From NCBI GenBank assembly GCA_002385265.1, contig DGDD01000190.1:1-6168 (forward strand): a stretch of DNA of 6,168 nucleotides. The letters run 5' to 3'. This DNA is from Chitinophagaceae bacterium UBA3961. Lineage in GTDB: Bacteria > Bacteroidota > Bacteroidia > Chitinophagales > Chitinophagaceae. The notes beneath the pieces are model-generated. The model made no database searches, was not told the origin of the DNA, and saw nothing but the letters and a program-made list of their open reading frames with translations. The translations under genes and the position numbers were made by a program. Shown in pieces: positions 1-5,310 of this stretch (its first letter is position 1; each line of letters starts with the position of its first letter).

Positions 1-86
1 CGAAGCATGCTCGAAATGGCTTCGAACATCGTTTTCGGCAGATATGGACGAATGGTACTCAAAAAATGAAATCCTTTTAAATACAT
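1..86 (-). CDS. possible N-terminal fragment of an unidentified gene, cut by the left edge
   Basis: A minus-strand frame opens with ATG at 86-84 and stays open to the window edge, giving about 28 residues that begin MYLKGFHFLSTIRPYLPK. It has hydrophobic and basic patches and ordinary codon use for this genome. It would lie 95 nt downstream of the aminotransferase stop, in the same direction, so it could be a further operon member. I do not recognise the family. All three plus-strand frames are also open from the edge, to stops at 67, 76 and 86, so an open frame this short proves little. I prefer the minus frame only because it has a start codon and matches the neighbours' orientation. The remaining stretch to 181 shows no promoter or terminator, only two GCTTTTT direct repeats (128-134 and 144-150). 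Confidence 0.27.
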   Translation of the reverse strand, partial: MYLKGFHFLSTIRPYLPKTMFEAISSML

Positions 87-181
87 AAGAAGTATGAAAA
101 AGAGCTAGTGTAGGAGAATGAACTCTTGCTTTTTGATACCTTCGCTTTTTCTTGATTCACCAATAGCACAGCGCGTTAGAT

Positions 182-1333
182 TTATAATGATTTGAGCGAA
201 ACCAGCCTTTCAACGGCCCTTTCAAGCGTTTCCTCTTTTTTTGCAAAACAAAATCGGATCACATTGTTGTCGTCTGAATTGTAATAAAATGCTGATACCG
301 GAATGGTGGTAACCCCGGCCTTCTTTGTTAGCTCAACCGCAAATTCATGATCGGGAAGATTGCTTATTTTATCATACTTCGCCGTAATGAAGTAACTACC
401 GGAGCTGTGTAATAACTCGAACGGTGTTTCCTTCATCAATTGAATAAAATAATCTCTTTTCTTTTGCATGGCCGGGCCTAATCCAAGGTATGCTTCACTG
501 TTAGTTAAGTAGCGAGATAGCGCAACTTGTGATGGGGTATGACAACTGAAACAATTAAATTGATGAATCTTTCTAAACTCTTCCATTAGTGGTGCATCTG
601 CAATACAATACCCCAACTTCCAACCGGTACAGTGGTATACTTTTCCAAAAGAAAAACATACAAAAGAGCGCTTTTTCAATTCAGGATATCGCAATACAGA
701 TTGGTGTTGCTTTTGATCAAAAACAAGATGTTCATACACTTCATCACTGATGATAAATATATTCGTTCCTTCAACTATTGATGCGAGTGCTTTTAAATCT
801 TCTTCCGTTAGAATGGATCCTGTTGGATTGTGCGGCGAATTGATAATGATCGCCTTTGTTTTTGAATTTATTTTTCTTCGAACCTCATTCCAGTTAACGG
901 CATAGGAGGGAAAGTCAAGTGGGATGCGCACCGCAACTGCACCGTTTACTTCTATGTTTGGAATATAACTATCGTATGCGGGTTCGAATACAATTACTTC
1001 ATCTCCCGGATTTAATATGGTTGTTAGTGCTGTATAAATGGCATATGTGCCACCGGGTGTGATGGTTATTTCGTTTGCGGGATCAATCTTCGCGTTGTAT
1101 AAAAAATCAGCCTTTTCGGCAATCGCTTCTCTTAGTGGCATATAGCCCTGCATGGGTACATATTGATTGAACCCCTCTTTCATAACACGCGTAACTTCAT
1201 CCATCAAAGCTTCGTCCATTGAGAAATCTGGAAAGCCCTGACCTAAATTGATAGCATTGTGTTGTGCGGCCAAACCGCTCATTACTGTAAAAATAGTAGT
1301 GCCTACTTTGGGAAGTTTGGATTGAATGTGCAT
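182..1333 (-). CDS. PLP-dependent class I/II aminotransferase, YbdL/kynurenine-aminotransferase-like (probable methionine aminotransferase)
   Basis: This is a complete 383-residue fold-type I aminotransferase, presumably a cytosolic homodimer, of normal family length. Visible landmarks are the N-terminal NLGQGFPDF motif (residues 29-37) typical of the YbdL/KAT subgroup; the PGGTYAIY loop that contacts the cofactor phosphate (93-100); Tyr120, expected to stack near the PLP ring; NSPHNPTG (165-172) with the PLP-contacting Asn169; DEVY (197-200) with the Asp and Tyr that hold the pyridine ring; the Schiff-base lysine Lys231 in SFGKVYH; and Arg360 in VIRFCFAKKEE, which binds the substrate carboxylate. 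All key residues are present, so it should be active. Relatives transaminate methionine, aromatic amino acids or kynurenine with 2-oxo acids; the YbdL-like motifs favour methionine and its oxo acid, but the substrate is inferred. It is the last clear gene of the DUF2480-GNAT-aminotransferase operon, starting 9 nt after the GNAT stop. No terminator hairpin is seen after its TAA stop (182-184). Confidence 0.93.
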   Translation of the reverse strand: MHIQSKLPKVGTTIFTVMSGLAAQHNAINLGQGFPDFSMDEALMDEVTRVMKEGFNQYVPMQGYMPLREAIAEKADFLYNAKIDPANEITITPGGTYAIYTALTTILNPGDEVIVFEPAYDSYIPNIEVNGAVAVRIPLDFPSYAVNWNEVRRKINSKTKAIIINSPHNPTGSILTEEDLKALASIVEGTNIFIISDEVYEHLVFDQKQHQSVLRYPELKKRSFVCFSFGKVYHCTGWKLGYCIADAPLMEEFRKIHQFNCFSCHTPSQVALSRYLTNSEAYLGLGPAMQKKRDYFIQLMKETPFELLHSSGSYFITAKYDKISNLPDHEFAVELTKKAGVTTIPVSAFYYNSDDNNVIRFCFAKKEETLERAVERLVSLKSL

Positions 1334-1342
1334 GAATGCAAT

Positions 1343-1789
1343 TTAAGAACCTGGGGCGGTCCACCAGTAAAAATTTGTATCACTTTCCAAATGAAAGCCG
1401 GTTGCAGGGTAAAGGCTGTTGCCGATATCATTCGTTTTTGCCGTTTCTAAAAGAAGTCCTGCTGCGTTTGTAGAAATCGCGAGGTCTTTTGCAGCATCTA
1501 TCAGTTTCTTAGAGATTCCCTTTCCTCTATGTTCGGGTAAAACAAACAGATCGTTGAGTATCCAAATTCTTTTCATTCTTGTGGATGAATAGGAGGGATA
1601 GAGCTGGGTAAATCCTATTAATTGGTTCTCTTCTTTAAAACCATAGATCACGGATTCGTTTGATTGAATTCTTGCCTTCAGAAATTCCCGCGCCCTTATT
1701 GGGTCTGGTTCTTGTTTGTAAAACGCACGATATTCTTCGAAGAGGAAAGCAATTTCATCGAGGTTGGTCAGGTTTACTAAGATGATCAT
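1343..1789 (-). CDS. GNAT-family N-acetyltransferase
   Basis: This complete 148-residue protein has the usual length and order of a single GNAT domain. The N-terminal part (about 1-50) is helical and acidic/basic. It is followed by beta strands around VIYGFKEENQLIGFTQLYP (47-65), then motif A: strand IWILNDLFVLP (75-85) and the acetyl-CoA pyrophosphate loop EHRGKGI (86-92), matching R/Q-x-x-G-x-G/A. Helix SKKLIDAAKDLA comes next, and motif B near LLLETAKTNDIGNSLYPATGF (112-132), where the Tyr and GF pair are typical. It should transfer acetyl from acetyl-CoA to an amine; the acceptor cannot be read from sequence. Close resemblance to amino-group acetyltransferases with a late LYPATGF segment is only family-level. 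The ATG lies 2 nt after the DUF2480 stop (TAG-GA-ATG), so translation is probably coupled by ribosome re-initiation. The gene ends 9 nt before the aminotransferase start. Confidence 0.9.
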   Translation of the reverse strand: MIILVNLTNLDEIAFLFEEYRAFYKQEPDPIRAREFLKARIQSNESVIYGFKEENQLIGFTQLYPSYSSTRMKRIWILNDLFVLPEHRGKGISKKLIDAAKDLAISTNAAGLLLETAKTNDIGNSLYPATGFHLESDTNFYWWTAPGS

Positions 1790-1791
1790 TC

Positions 1792-2298
1792 CTATTTCTT
1801 TTTATAAACAGGTACTGTACTGCAGGGTTCTCCGTACATGATACTTTTTGCAACCGGACGAAGGAGCTTGGTTGCTTCCAGATAGGCAAAGGCGCCGATT
1901 TCCAACTCGCCACAACCCTTTACAACTACTCGTTGGTCTTGATAGTCGGCGGGGTTTAATTCTTGAATCCTTTTTTGCAATACTTGTTTTTGGGCATCTT
2001 CCTCTGAACCGAAAATTACATCTTTCGCATAAGGTTGAAGATTCGATGCAACTAACATATATGCCCATACCGGTATGATAGCATCGGATGAGCATGTAAC
2101 GGCTACAATTTTATCTTGATATTGAGTCCAGTCGTGCGTTTGAAGAGACTGACGAAAATCCTTTTCTTTTAACATCAACTCCATGAAAAGCATGGGCTTT
2201 AGATCGAACACCATGATTTCATTTTTAGGAAAATAGGTCTCCAGATCGAGTGTTATCAACCCGCTCTCAGATACTTTATTAATAATTGGAGTAGTCAT
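1792..2298 (-). CDS. DUF2480 family protein of unknown function
   Basis: The 168-residue sequence matches the DUF2480 family, which I know from Bacteroidetes and which has no established function. Recognisable segments are the start INKVSESGLITLDLE (6-20), CSSDAIIPVWAYML (69-82) and the C-terminal KSIMYGEPCSTVPVYKK (151-167). There is no signal peptide or membrane helix, so it is probably cytosolic. Its three cysteines (69, 129, 159) lie in these family-like segments, which may hint at a metal, Fe-S or thiol role; that is speculation. The protein carries an internal repeat: residues 69-97 align with 129-156, sharing Cys, AY, L-x-P, AK and G at matching positions. The start is supported by the family-like N-terminus and by a promoter immediately upstream. 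It is the first gene of the operon with GNAT and aminotransferase; partnership with them is suggested only by the tight spacing. Confidence 0.88.
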   Translation of the reverse strand: MTTPIINKVSESGLITLDLETYFPKNEIMVFDLKPMLFMELMLKEKDFRQSLQTHDWTQYQDKIVAVTCSSDAIIPVWAYMLVASNLQPYAKDVIFGSEEDAQKQVLQKRIQELNPADYQDQRVVVKGCGELEIGAFAYLEATKLLRPVAKSIMYGEPCSTVPVYKKK

Positions 2299-2302
2299 AG
2301 TG

Positions 2303-2332
2303 CAAAATTAGTAAAGACAGGGAAGTATAGAA
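2303..2332 (-). promoter_or_regulatory. putative promoter of the DUF2480 operon (TAnnTTTG type)
   Basis: Read on the minus strand, 2310-2303 is TAATTTTG, a perfect match to the Bacteroidetes -7 element TAnnTTTG. A TTC lies exactly 19 nt upstream (2332-2330), where the -33 TTG is expected; it matches two of three bases. Only CACT separates the -7 element from the ATG at 2298, so transcription should begin at or within a few bases of the start codon. Confidence 0.5.
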
Positions 2333-2370
2333 GCTCCGAGTATAATATTTCGCATCTCGGAAATGGGCTT
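2331..2370. repeat. imperfect inverted repeat upstream of the DUF2480 promoter
   Basis: TCCGAG at 2335-2340 is the exact inverse of CTCGGA at 2356-2361, with a 15-nt AT-rich loop. The flanking AAGC (2331-2334) and GCTT (2367-2370) could extend the stem across a 5-nt bulge. It abuts or overlaps the expected -33 position of the DUF2480 promoter, so it could be an operator. It could equally be a chance hairpin; there is no T-run on the minus strand to suggest a terminator. Confidence 0.25.
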
Positions 2371-2408
2371 TTCTATCATTAAAGTGGGTTTTGGTGCTAT
2401 TAATGCAC

Positions 2409-2440
2409 AAAAAAGCCGGCCTTATAATGGGCCGGCCTTT
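2409..2440 (-). terminator. intrinsic terminator of the PpiD-like gene
   Basis: A 7-bp all-GC stem is formed by GCCGGCC (2415-2421) and GGCCGGC (2430-2436) around an 8-nt loop. On the minus strand the 3' arm is followed at once by six T residues (2414-2409), the classical Rho-independent layout. With C2437 bulged, three more A-T pairs can be added. It starts about 20 nt past the stop of the PpiD-like gene and should separate it from the DUF2480 operon. The opposite strand also has a T-rich run after the stem, but no plus-strand gene is there to end. Confidence 0.88.
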
Positions 2441-2456
2441 CTTTATTCGTTTCTTC

Positions 2457-4586
2457 TTAGAAGAACTTGTATCTATTGTCCACGATATTCGCTGCTTTTC
2501 TTTTCGTGTCGAAAAGTGAGCGTCCTACGAACATTTTAAATTGGTTGATTTGAATTGCTTGTTGTGCTTTCAAATCCAAGCTTGTGTTAGGTACTGCTCC
2601 AACATAAACTGTTTGCAAGTAGTACACTCCAAGCTCTCCACCGATAGCACCTGAAAGTTTAGCTTGGAAGCCTTTATTAAAGGCGGCTCCGGCAACTTTA
2701 GGTTCAAATCCGATGTTCTTAATTGTAGGGTTACCAAAACTTACGCTATCCGCAGTTACTACTTGTGTTTGAAGCGCATTCGCTACATCAGCCAAAGTAG
2801 CCGGATTTCCAACCTTCTTGGCAATCATGTCCTTTTTCTTTTCTTGTCTTACTTTGAACTCTACGTCAGGACGTGCTGCTTCTGCGTCTTTCGTTCCTTC
2901 TTTATAAATTTTGCGTACCAATGGAACGATGTAGTTTCCTGAAATTTCGTAAGGCTTTTCAGAAACCGATCCTTCAGAGGCATCATTGAAAATCCAACGA
3001 ATCATTTCGCGAGCATTGCCTTCTACTCCAGGAAGGTTGGTTGCCAATGGATCGATTTGTTCTGCTTTTAATACATTAAGTTTTCTCGCTTTGGCATTTT
3101 CTTCGAATTTTTTCGAATCTCTGCTTTCTGCAGCAAATTGTGTAGCCAATCCAAGGGCCGCATTTGCTGTAGCATCACTTGTAAGAATTTGCTTAGTGAA
3201 ATAAGCAATCTTGTATGCAGGTGAACCACCTTTTTGAGACAGTATTTCTATATAATGATATCCGAAGTCTGTTTTCACTATACCTTTTGATCCGGCTGGG
3301 TTTTCAAAAATGTAGTTATTGAATTCGGGAACCATTGTACCCGGTTCAACTTTTTCATATTTTCCTCCTCTCATTTTACTTGCATCATCATCAGAAAACT
3401 TTACACAAAGAGTGTCAAAGTTTGCACCGGATCTGATCGCAGTTTGAATAGAATCGGCCAATTTCTTAGCGTCTTCATCGGATCTGATTGGGTAGGTTTG
3501 ACCGGTACTTTGGTCCTGCTTTATTGTTCCAATCAAGATGTGACGAACGTTTACTGAGTCGGGAATGTTTCTCGAAGCAATAACACGAGAAAGTACATAG
3601 GTACCACCATCATTGTATGGACCGTAGATTGCAGGATGTGCAATAATTGAATCAATTGCGGGAATCTGAATTTTCTTACGAGTGATGTACGCATCGTAAT
3701 ACTGTGTTGCGCTTCCTTGTGCTTGTAAGAATTGAGAAACATTAGTTGTAGTTGCAAAACTGTCTCTTACCGCATTCAATGAATTGATAGTAGAAACGGT
3801 GTCTTCGTGATTAGGCGCGCCGCTGAAAAACACAAAATCAATAGATGCTGCTTTTTCTTGCTTGTAGGCTGCTTTGTTCTTATTTACATACGCAGTGATT
3901 TCTTCGTCGGTAACTTTTATTGCAGAATCAGGAATGCTGGTATAAGGTACCGCTACAAAATTGATGGTTGCAATTTGGCTGTTTTCGTTTGCACTTTTTT
4001 CAACCAACCATTTTGGTACATAAAAGCTATTTGCCAAAAGGTCTTGGTATTTCTCTCTTTTGCGAAATTTCGCCACTGCAGGCATGTATTCACCAAAGAA
4101 AGAATTATAGTCGGCACTATTCTTATTCTTTTTAATAGATTGAATTGTTTGGTAAGCTTGGTTGGCATCGTATACGCCTTCATTATTAGTGAAGCGTTGA
4201 CGGAGATCTTGCGGAGGGTTTGGACCGAAGATATAGTCGCTCAATTCAGCATCGGTTGCGTCGAGACCTAAATCTGTGTAAACAGATTCCATGATAGCAT
4301 CGTCTGCTAATTCATTCCAAAGCGCTTGTCTTTGTTGTGCTCTGGTATTTTCGTCCATGGTTTGTCCGTACTGGCGAGCATAGTTGTCTTCGATTCTTTT
4401 CATTTTTTCCTCGAAGGATTGACGCTCAATGGTAGTACCATTTACTTTTCCAAGAGTGTTTGAGCTGTTTCCGAATACACTTTTGTTTCTCAGACCTTCT
4501 TCCACCACAAACACGATAAGGGCAAAAGCAATGGCACCAGAGATGATCCAGGCAGCACGGTCGCGTAGACTTTGAATAATAGACAT
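2457..4586 (-). CDS. ppiD: membrane-anchored peptidyl-prolyl isomerase/chaperone, PpiD/SurA type
   Basis: This complete 709-residue protein has PpiD architecture. A short cytosolic N-terminus (MSIIQSLRDRA) leads into one membrane helix (about 12-28), and the rest should sit in the periplasm. Residues about 45-200 form a SurA-N-like helical chaperone region, including the common start GKVNGTTIERQSFEEK (46-61). A canonical parvulin (PPIC-type rotamase) domain spans about 346-450, with VRHILI (347-352), the FDTLCVKFSDD segment (390-400), the MRGGKYE loop (405-411), MVPEFNNYIF (418-427) and TDFGYHYIEIL (439-449). Flanking segments 229-340, 458-560 and about 596-662 resemble degenerate parvulin modules. 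The family helps newly exported envelope proteins fold at the inner membrane; clients here are unknown. It is longer than E. coli PpiD (about 620 residues). It appears monocistronic, with its own promoter and terminator. The start is fixed by the membrane segment that immediately follows and by the promoter 31 nt upstream. The symbol rests on architecture, not on proven orthology. Confidence 0.9.
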   Translation of the reverse strand: MSIIQSLRDRAAWIISGAIAFALIVFVVEEGLRNKSVFGNSSNTLGKVNGTTIERQSFEEKMKRIEDNYARQYGQTMDENTRAQQRQALWNELADDAIMESVYTDLGLDATDAELSDYIFGPNPPQDLRQRFTNNEGVYDANQAYQTIQSIKKNKNSADYNSFFGEYMPAVAKFRKREKYQDLLANSFYVPKWLVEKSANENSQIATINFVAVPYTSIPDSAIKVTDEEITAYVNKNKAAYKQEKAASIDFVFFSGAPNHEDTVSTINSLNAVRDSFATTTNVSQFLQAQGSATQYYDAYITRKKIQIPAIDSIIAHPAIYGPYNDGGTYVLSRVIASRNIPDSVNVRHILIGTIKQDQSTGQTYPIRSDEDAKKLADSIQTAIRSGANFDTLCVKFSDDDASKMRGGKYEKVEPGTMVPEFNNYIFENPAGSKGIVKTDFGYHYIEILSQKGGSPAYKIAYFTKQILTSDATANAALGLATQFAAESRDSKKFEENAKARKLNVLKAEQIDPLATNLPGVEGNAREMIRWIFNDASEGSVSEKPYEISGNYIVPLVRKIYKEGTKDAEAARPDVEFKVRQEKKKDMIAKKVGNPATLADVANALQTQVVTADSVSFGNPTIKNIGFEPKVAGAAFNKGFQAKLSGAIGGELGVYYLQTVYVGAVPNTSLDLKAQQAIQINQFKMFVGRSLFDTKRKAANIVDNRYKFF

Positions 4587-4616
4587 AGGTTCTCTTTAAT
4601 TCTTTTGAATGGGTAG

Positions 4617-4647
4617 CAAAAATAGGGGAAAAAAGATTATGAACAAA
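4617..4647 (-). promoter_or_regulatory. promoter of the PpiD-like gene (TTTG-N19-TAnnTTTG)
   Basis: On the minus strand TTTG (4647-4644) is followed after exactly 19 nt by TATTTTTG (4624-4617). This fits both parts of the Bacteroidetes primary-sigma promoter. Transcription would start near 4610, leaving a leader of roughly 25 nt before the ATG at 4586. That leader has only a weak purine stretch (AAAGAGAA), as is usual in this phylum. Confidence 0.65.
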
Positions 4648-4648
4648 T

Positions 4649-4657
4649 TGTGGAAAA
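4649..4657 (-). other. DnaA-box-like 9-mer TTTTCCACA
   Basis: The plus strand reads TGTGGAAAA, so the minus strand reads TTTTCCACA, an exact match to TTWTNCACA. It lies one base upstream of the -33 element of the PpiD-like gene, so a bound protein could also affect that promoter. Confidence 0.35.
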
Positions 4658-5029
4658 ACGGCTGAAACTTAGGTGCGGAGAGGGGATAGGCGGTTTTTGA
4701 AGCTGTCTTCTGCCTGATTTTGCTAAATTTCGGGATTGGGGGCCGTATTTTACAGGTGATCGCTGTTTTCTAGCCATTTCTACTACTATTGACCATAGTT
4801 TAATTGATTCTTAAATCGTCATTTTGAGTTTTATTGAAGGTTTCACGAAAATTCGTATTCTTCCTTATTATATATAGGTATAGAAAGGGTAAGAAATAGG
4901 GTTCATTTTGGGTATCCACAGCAGTATGTGAATGGAGCTGATTTTATGTTAATAAACTAGCTTTTTTTACTTTGAAACTGTTAATTGAAATAGAACAAAT
5001 CATGAAGTTTCTATTAATTCTTTGAGAAT

Positions 5030-5251
5030 TGTGGACTAAAATGATTTTGTACGGTTTTTATCAACAGCTTTATCGGATGATTTCTTTGATTGATTTTTAC
5101 CCATGGCTTTTTTATCCATACTGTTGATTACTGTACTGTTTTCTTGGTTTCACTGGTTTCCACGATGTGAAAGAAATGTTGATAGCTGTGGAAAAGTCGA
5201 ATTTCTTAATTTTACAAATTATAGAGACAATAGAATATCCACTAATTCACA
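5030..5251. other. cluster of DnaA-box-like 9-mers
   Basis: Within about 220 bases I see one exact match to TTWTNCACA (5187-5195, minus). Four 9-mers have one mismatch: TTATCAACA (5058-5066), TTATCCATA (5112-5120), TCTTTCACA (5166-5174, minus) and TAATTCACA (5243-5251). Two-mismatch forms occur at 5030-5038, 5122-5130 and 5235-5243. Outside the cluster, GTATCCACA (4912-4920) and TTATTAACA (4947-4955, minus) each have one mismatch. Spacing is irregular and orientations are mixed, as in many bacterial origins. Relaxed matches are expected fairly often in DNA this AT-rich, so only the density and the exact copies carry weight. Confidence 0.35.
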
Positions 5252-5275
5252 GCCGTAATAATAGTAGGTTATTTG
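5246..5275 (+). promoter_or_regulatory. weak candidate promoter for nadA
   Basis: GTTATTTG at 5268-5275 keeps the TTTG half of the -7 element, and a TTC (5246-5248) sits 19 nt upstream in the -33 position. Both elements are imperfect: the TA pair is absent. Transcription would start near 5280 and leave a leader of about 30 nt rich in A and T. No better TAnnTTTG match is seen closer to the start codon. Confidence 0.2.
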
Positions 5276-5310
5276 TCTTTATATAATATAATACAATTAA
5301 TACAAGAGAA

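Larger units (their letters stand above)
4587..5310. other. AT-rich divergent intergenic region with DnaA-box-like sites; candidate replication origin
   Basis: These 724 bases separate the divergent PpiD-like gene and nadA, far more than two promoters need. Hand counting of 4621-5280 gives 133 G and 84 C in 660 bases, about 33% G+C with a G excess on the plus strand. No convincing gene is present. Two 9-mers match the broad DnaA-box consensus TTWTNCACA exactly (4649-4657 and 5187-5195, both on the minus strand), and several more differ at one or two positions. AT-only runs near 4868-4876 and 5278-5293 could be unwinding elements. Alternatives are a long regulatory region, an unrecognised small RNA, or chance matches in AT-rich DNA. 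dnaA is not in the window. Confidence 0.35.

Noticed and set aside
1..24. Inverted repeat CGAAGC (1-6) and GCTTCG (19-24)
   Set aside because: A 6-bp match at the very edge with no T-run after it. It probably lies in coding sequence and gives no support for a terminator.
1..69. Plus-strand C-terminal fragment ending in TGA at 67-69 (ends GRYGRMVLKK)
   Set aside because: It reads plausibly, but uses codons such as CGA and CTC that look uncommon in the neighbouring genes, and it would converge on a minus-strand operon without a terminator. It cannot be separated from chance at this length.
1802..2095. 97-codon minus-strand frame inside the DUF2480 gene
   Set aside because: It overlaps the DUF2480 gene in another frame, and the translation is Arg/Cys/Ser-rich with no family resemblance.
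3807..4271. 154-codon plus-strand open frame opposite the PpiD-like gene
   Set aside because: It is antisense to a well-supported gene. Its translation is rich in Cys, Phe and Arg without domain motifs, as expected of a shadow frame.
4845..4856. Small palindrome ACGAA-AA-TTCGT in the intergenic region
   Set aside because: The arms are only 5 bp, it is not placed at a promoter element, and such matches are frequent in AT-rich DNA.
5041..5127. 28-codon plus-strand frame in the intergenic region (begins MILYGFYQQLY)
   Set aside because: It is very short, aromatic-rich as AT-rich DNA often encodes, and has no ribosome-binding site or promoter. It also overlaps two DnaA-box-like sites. Too weak to call a small protein.
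4587..5310. Riboswitch, 6S RNA or other structured RNA ahead of nadA
   Set aside because: I looked for long GC-paired stems and conserved riboswitch-like blocks and saw none. Most of the sequence is low-complexity AT-rich DNA.
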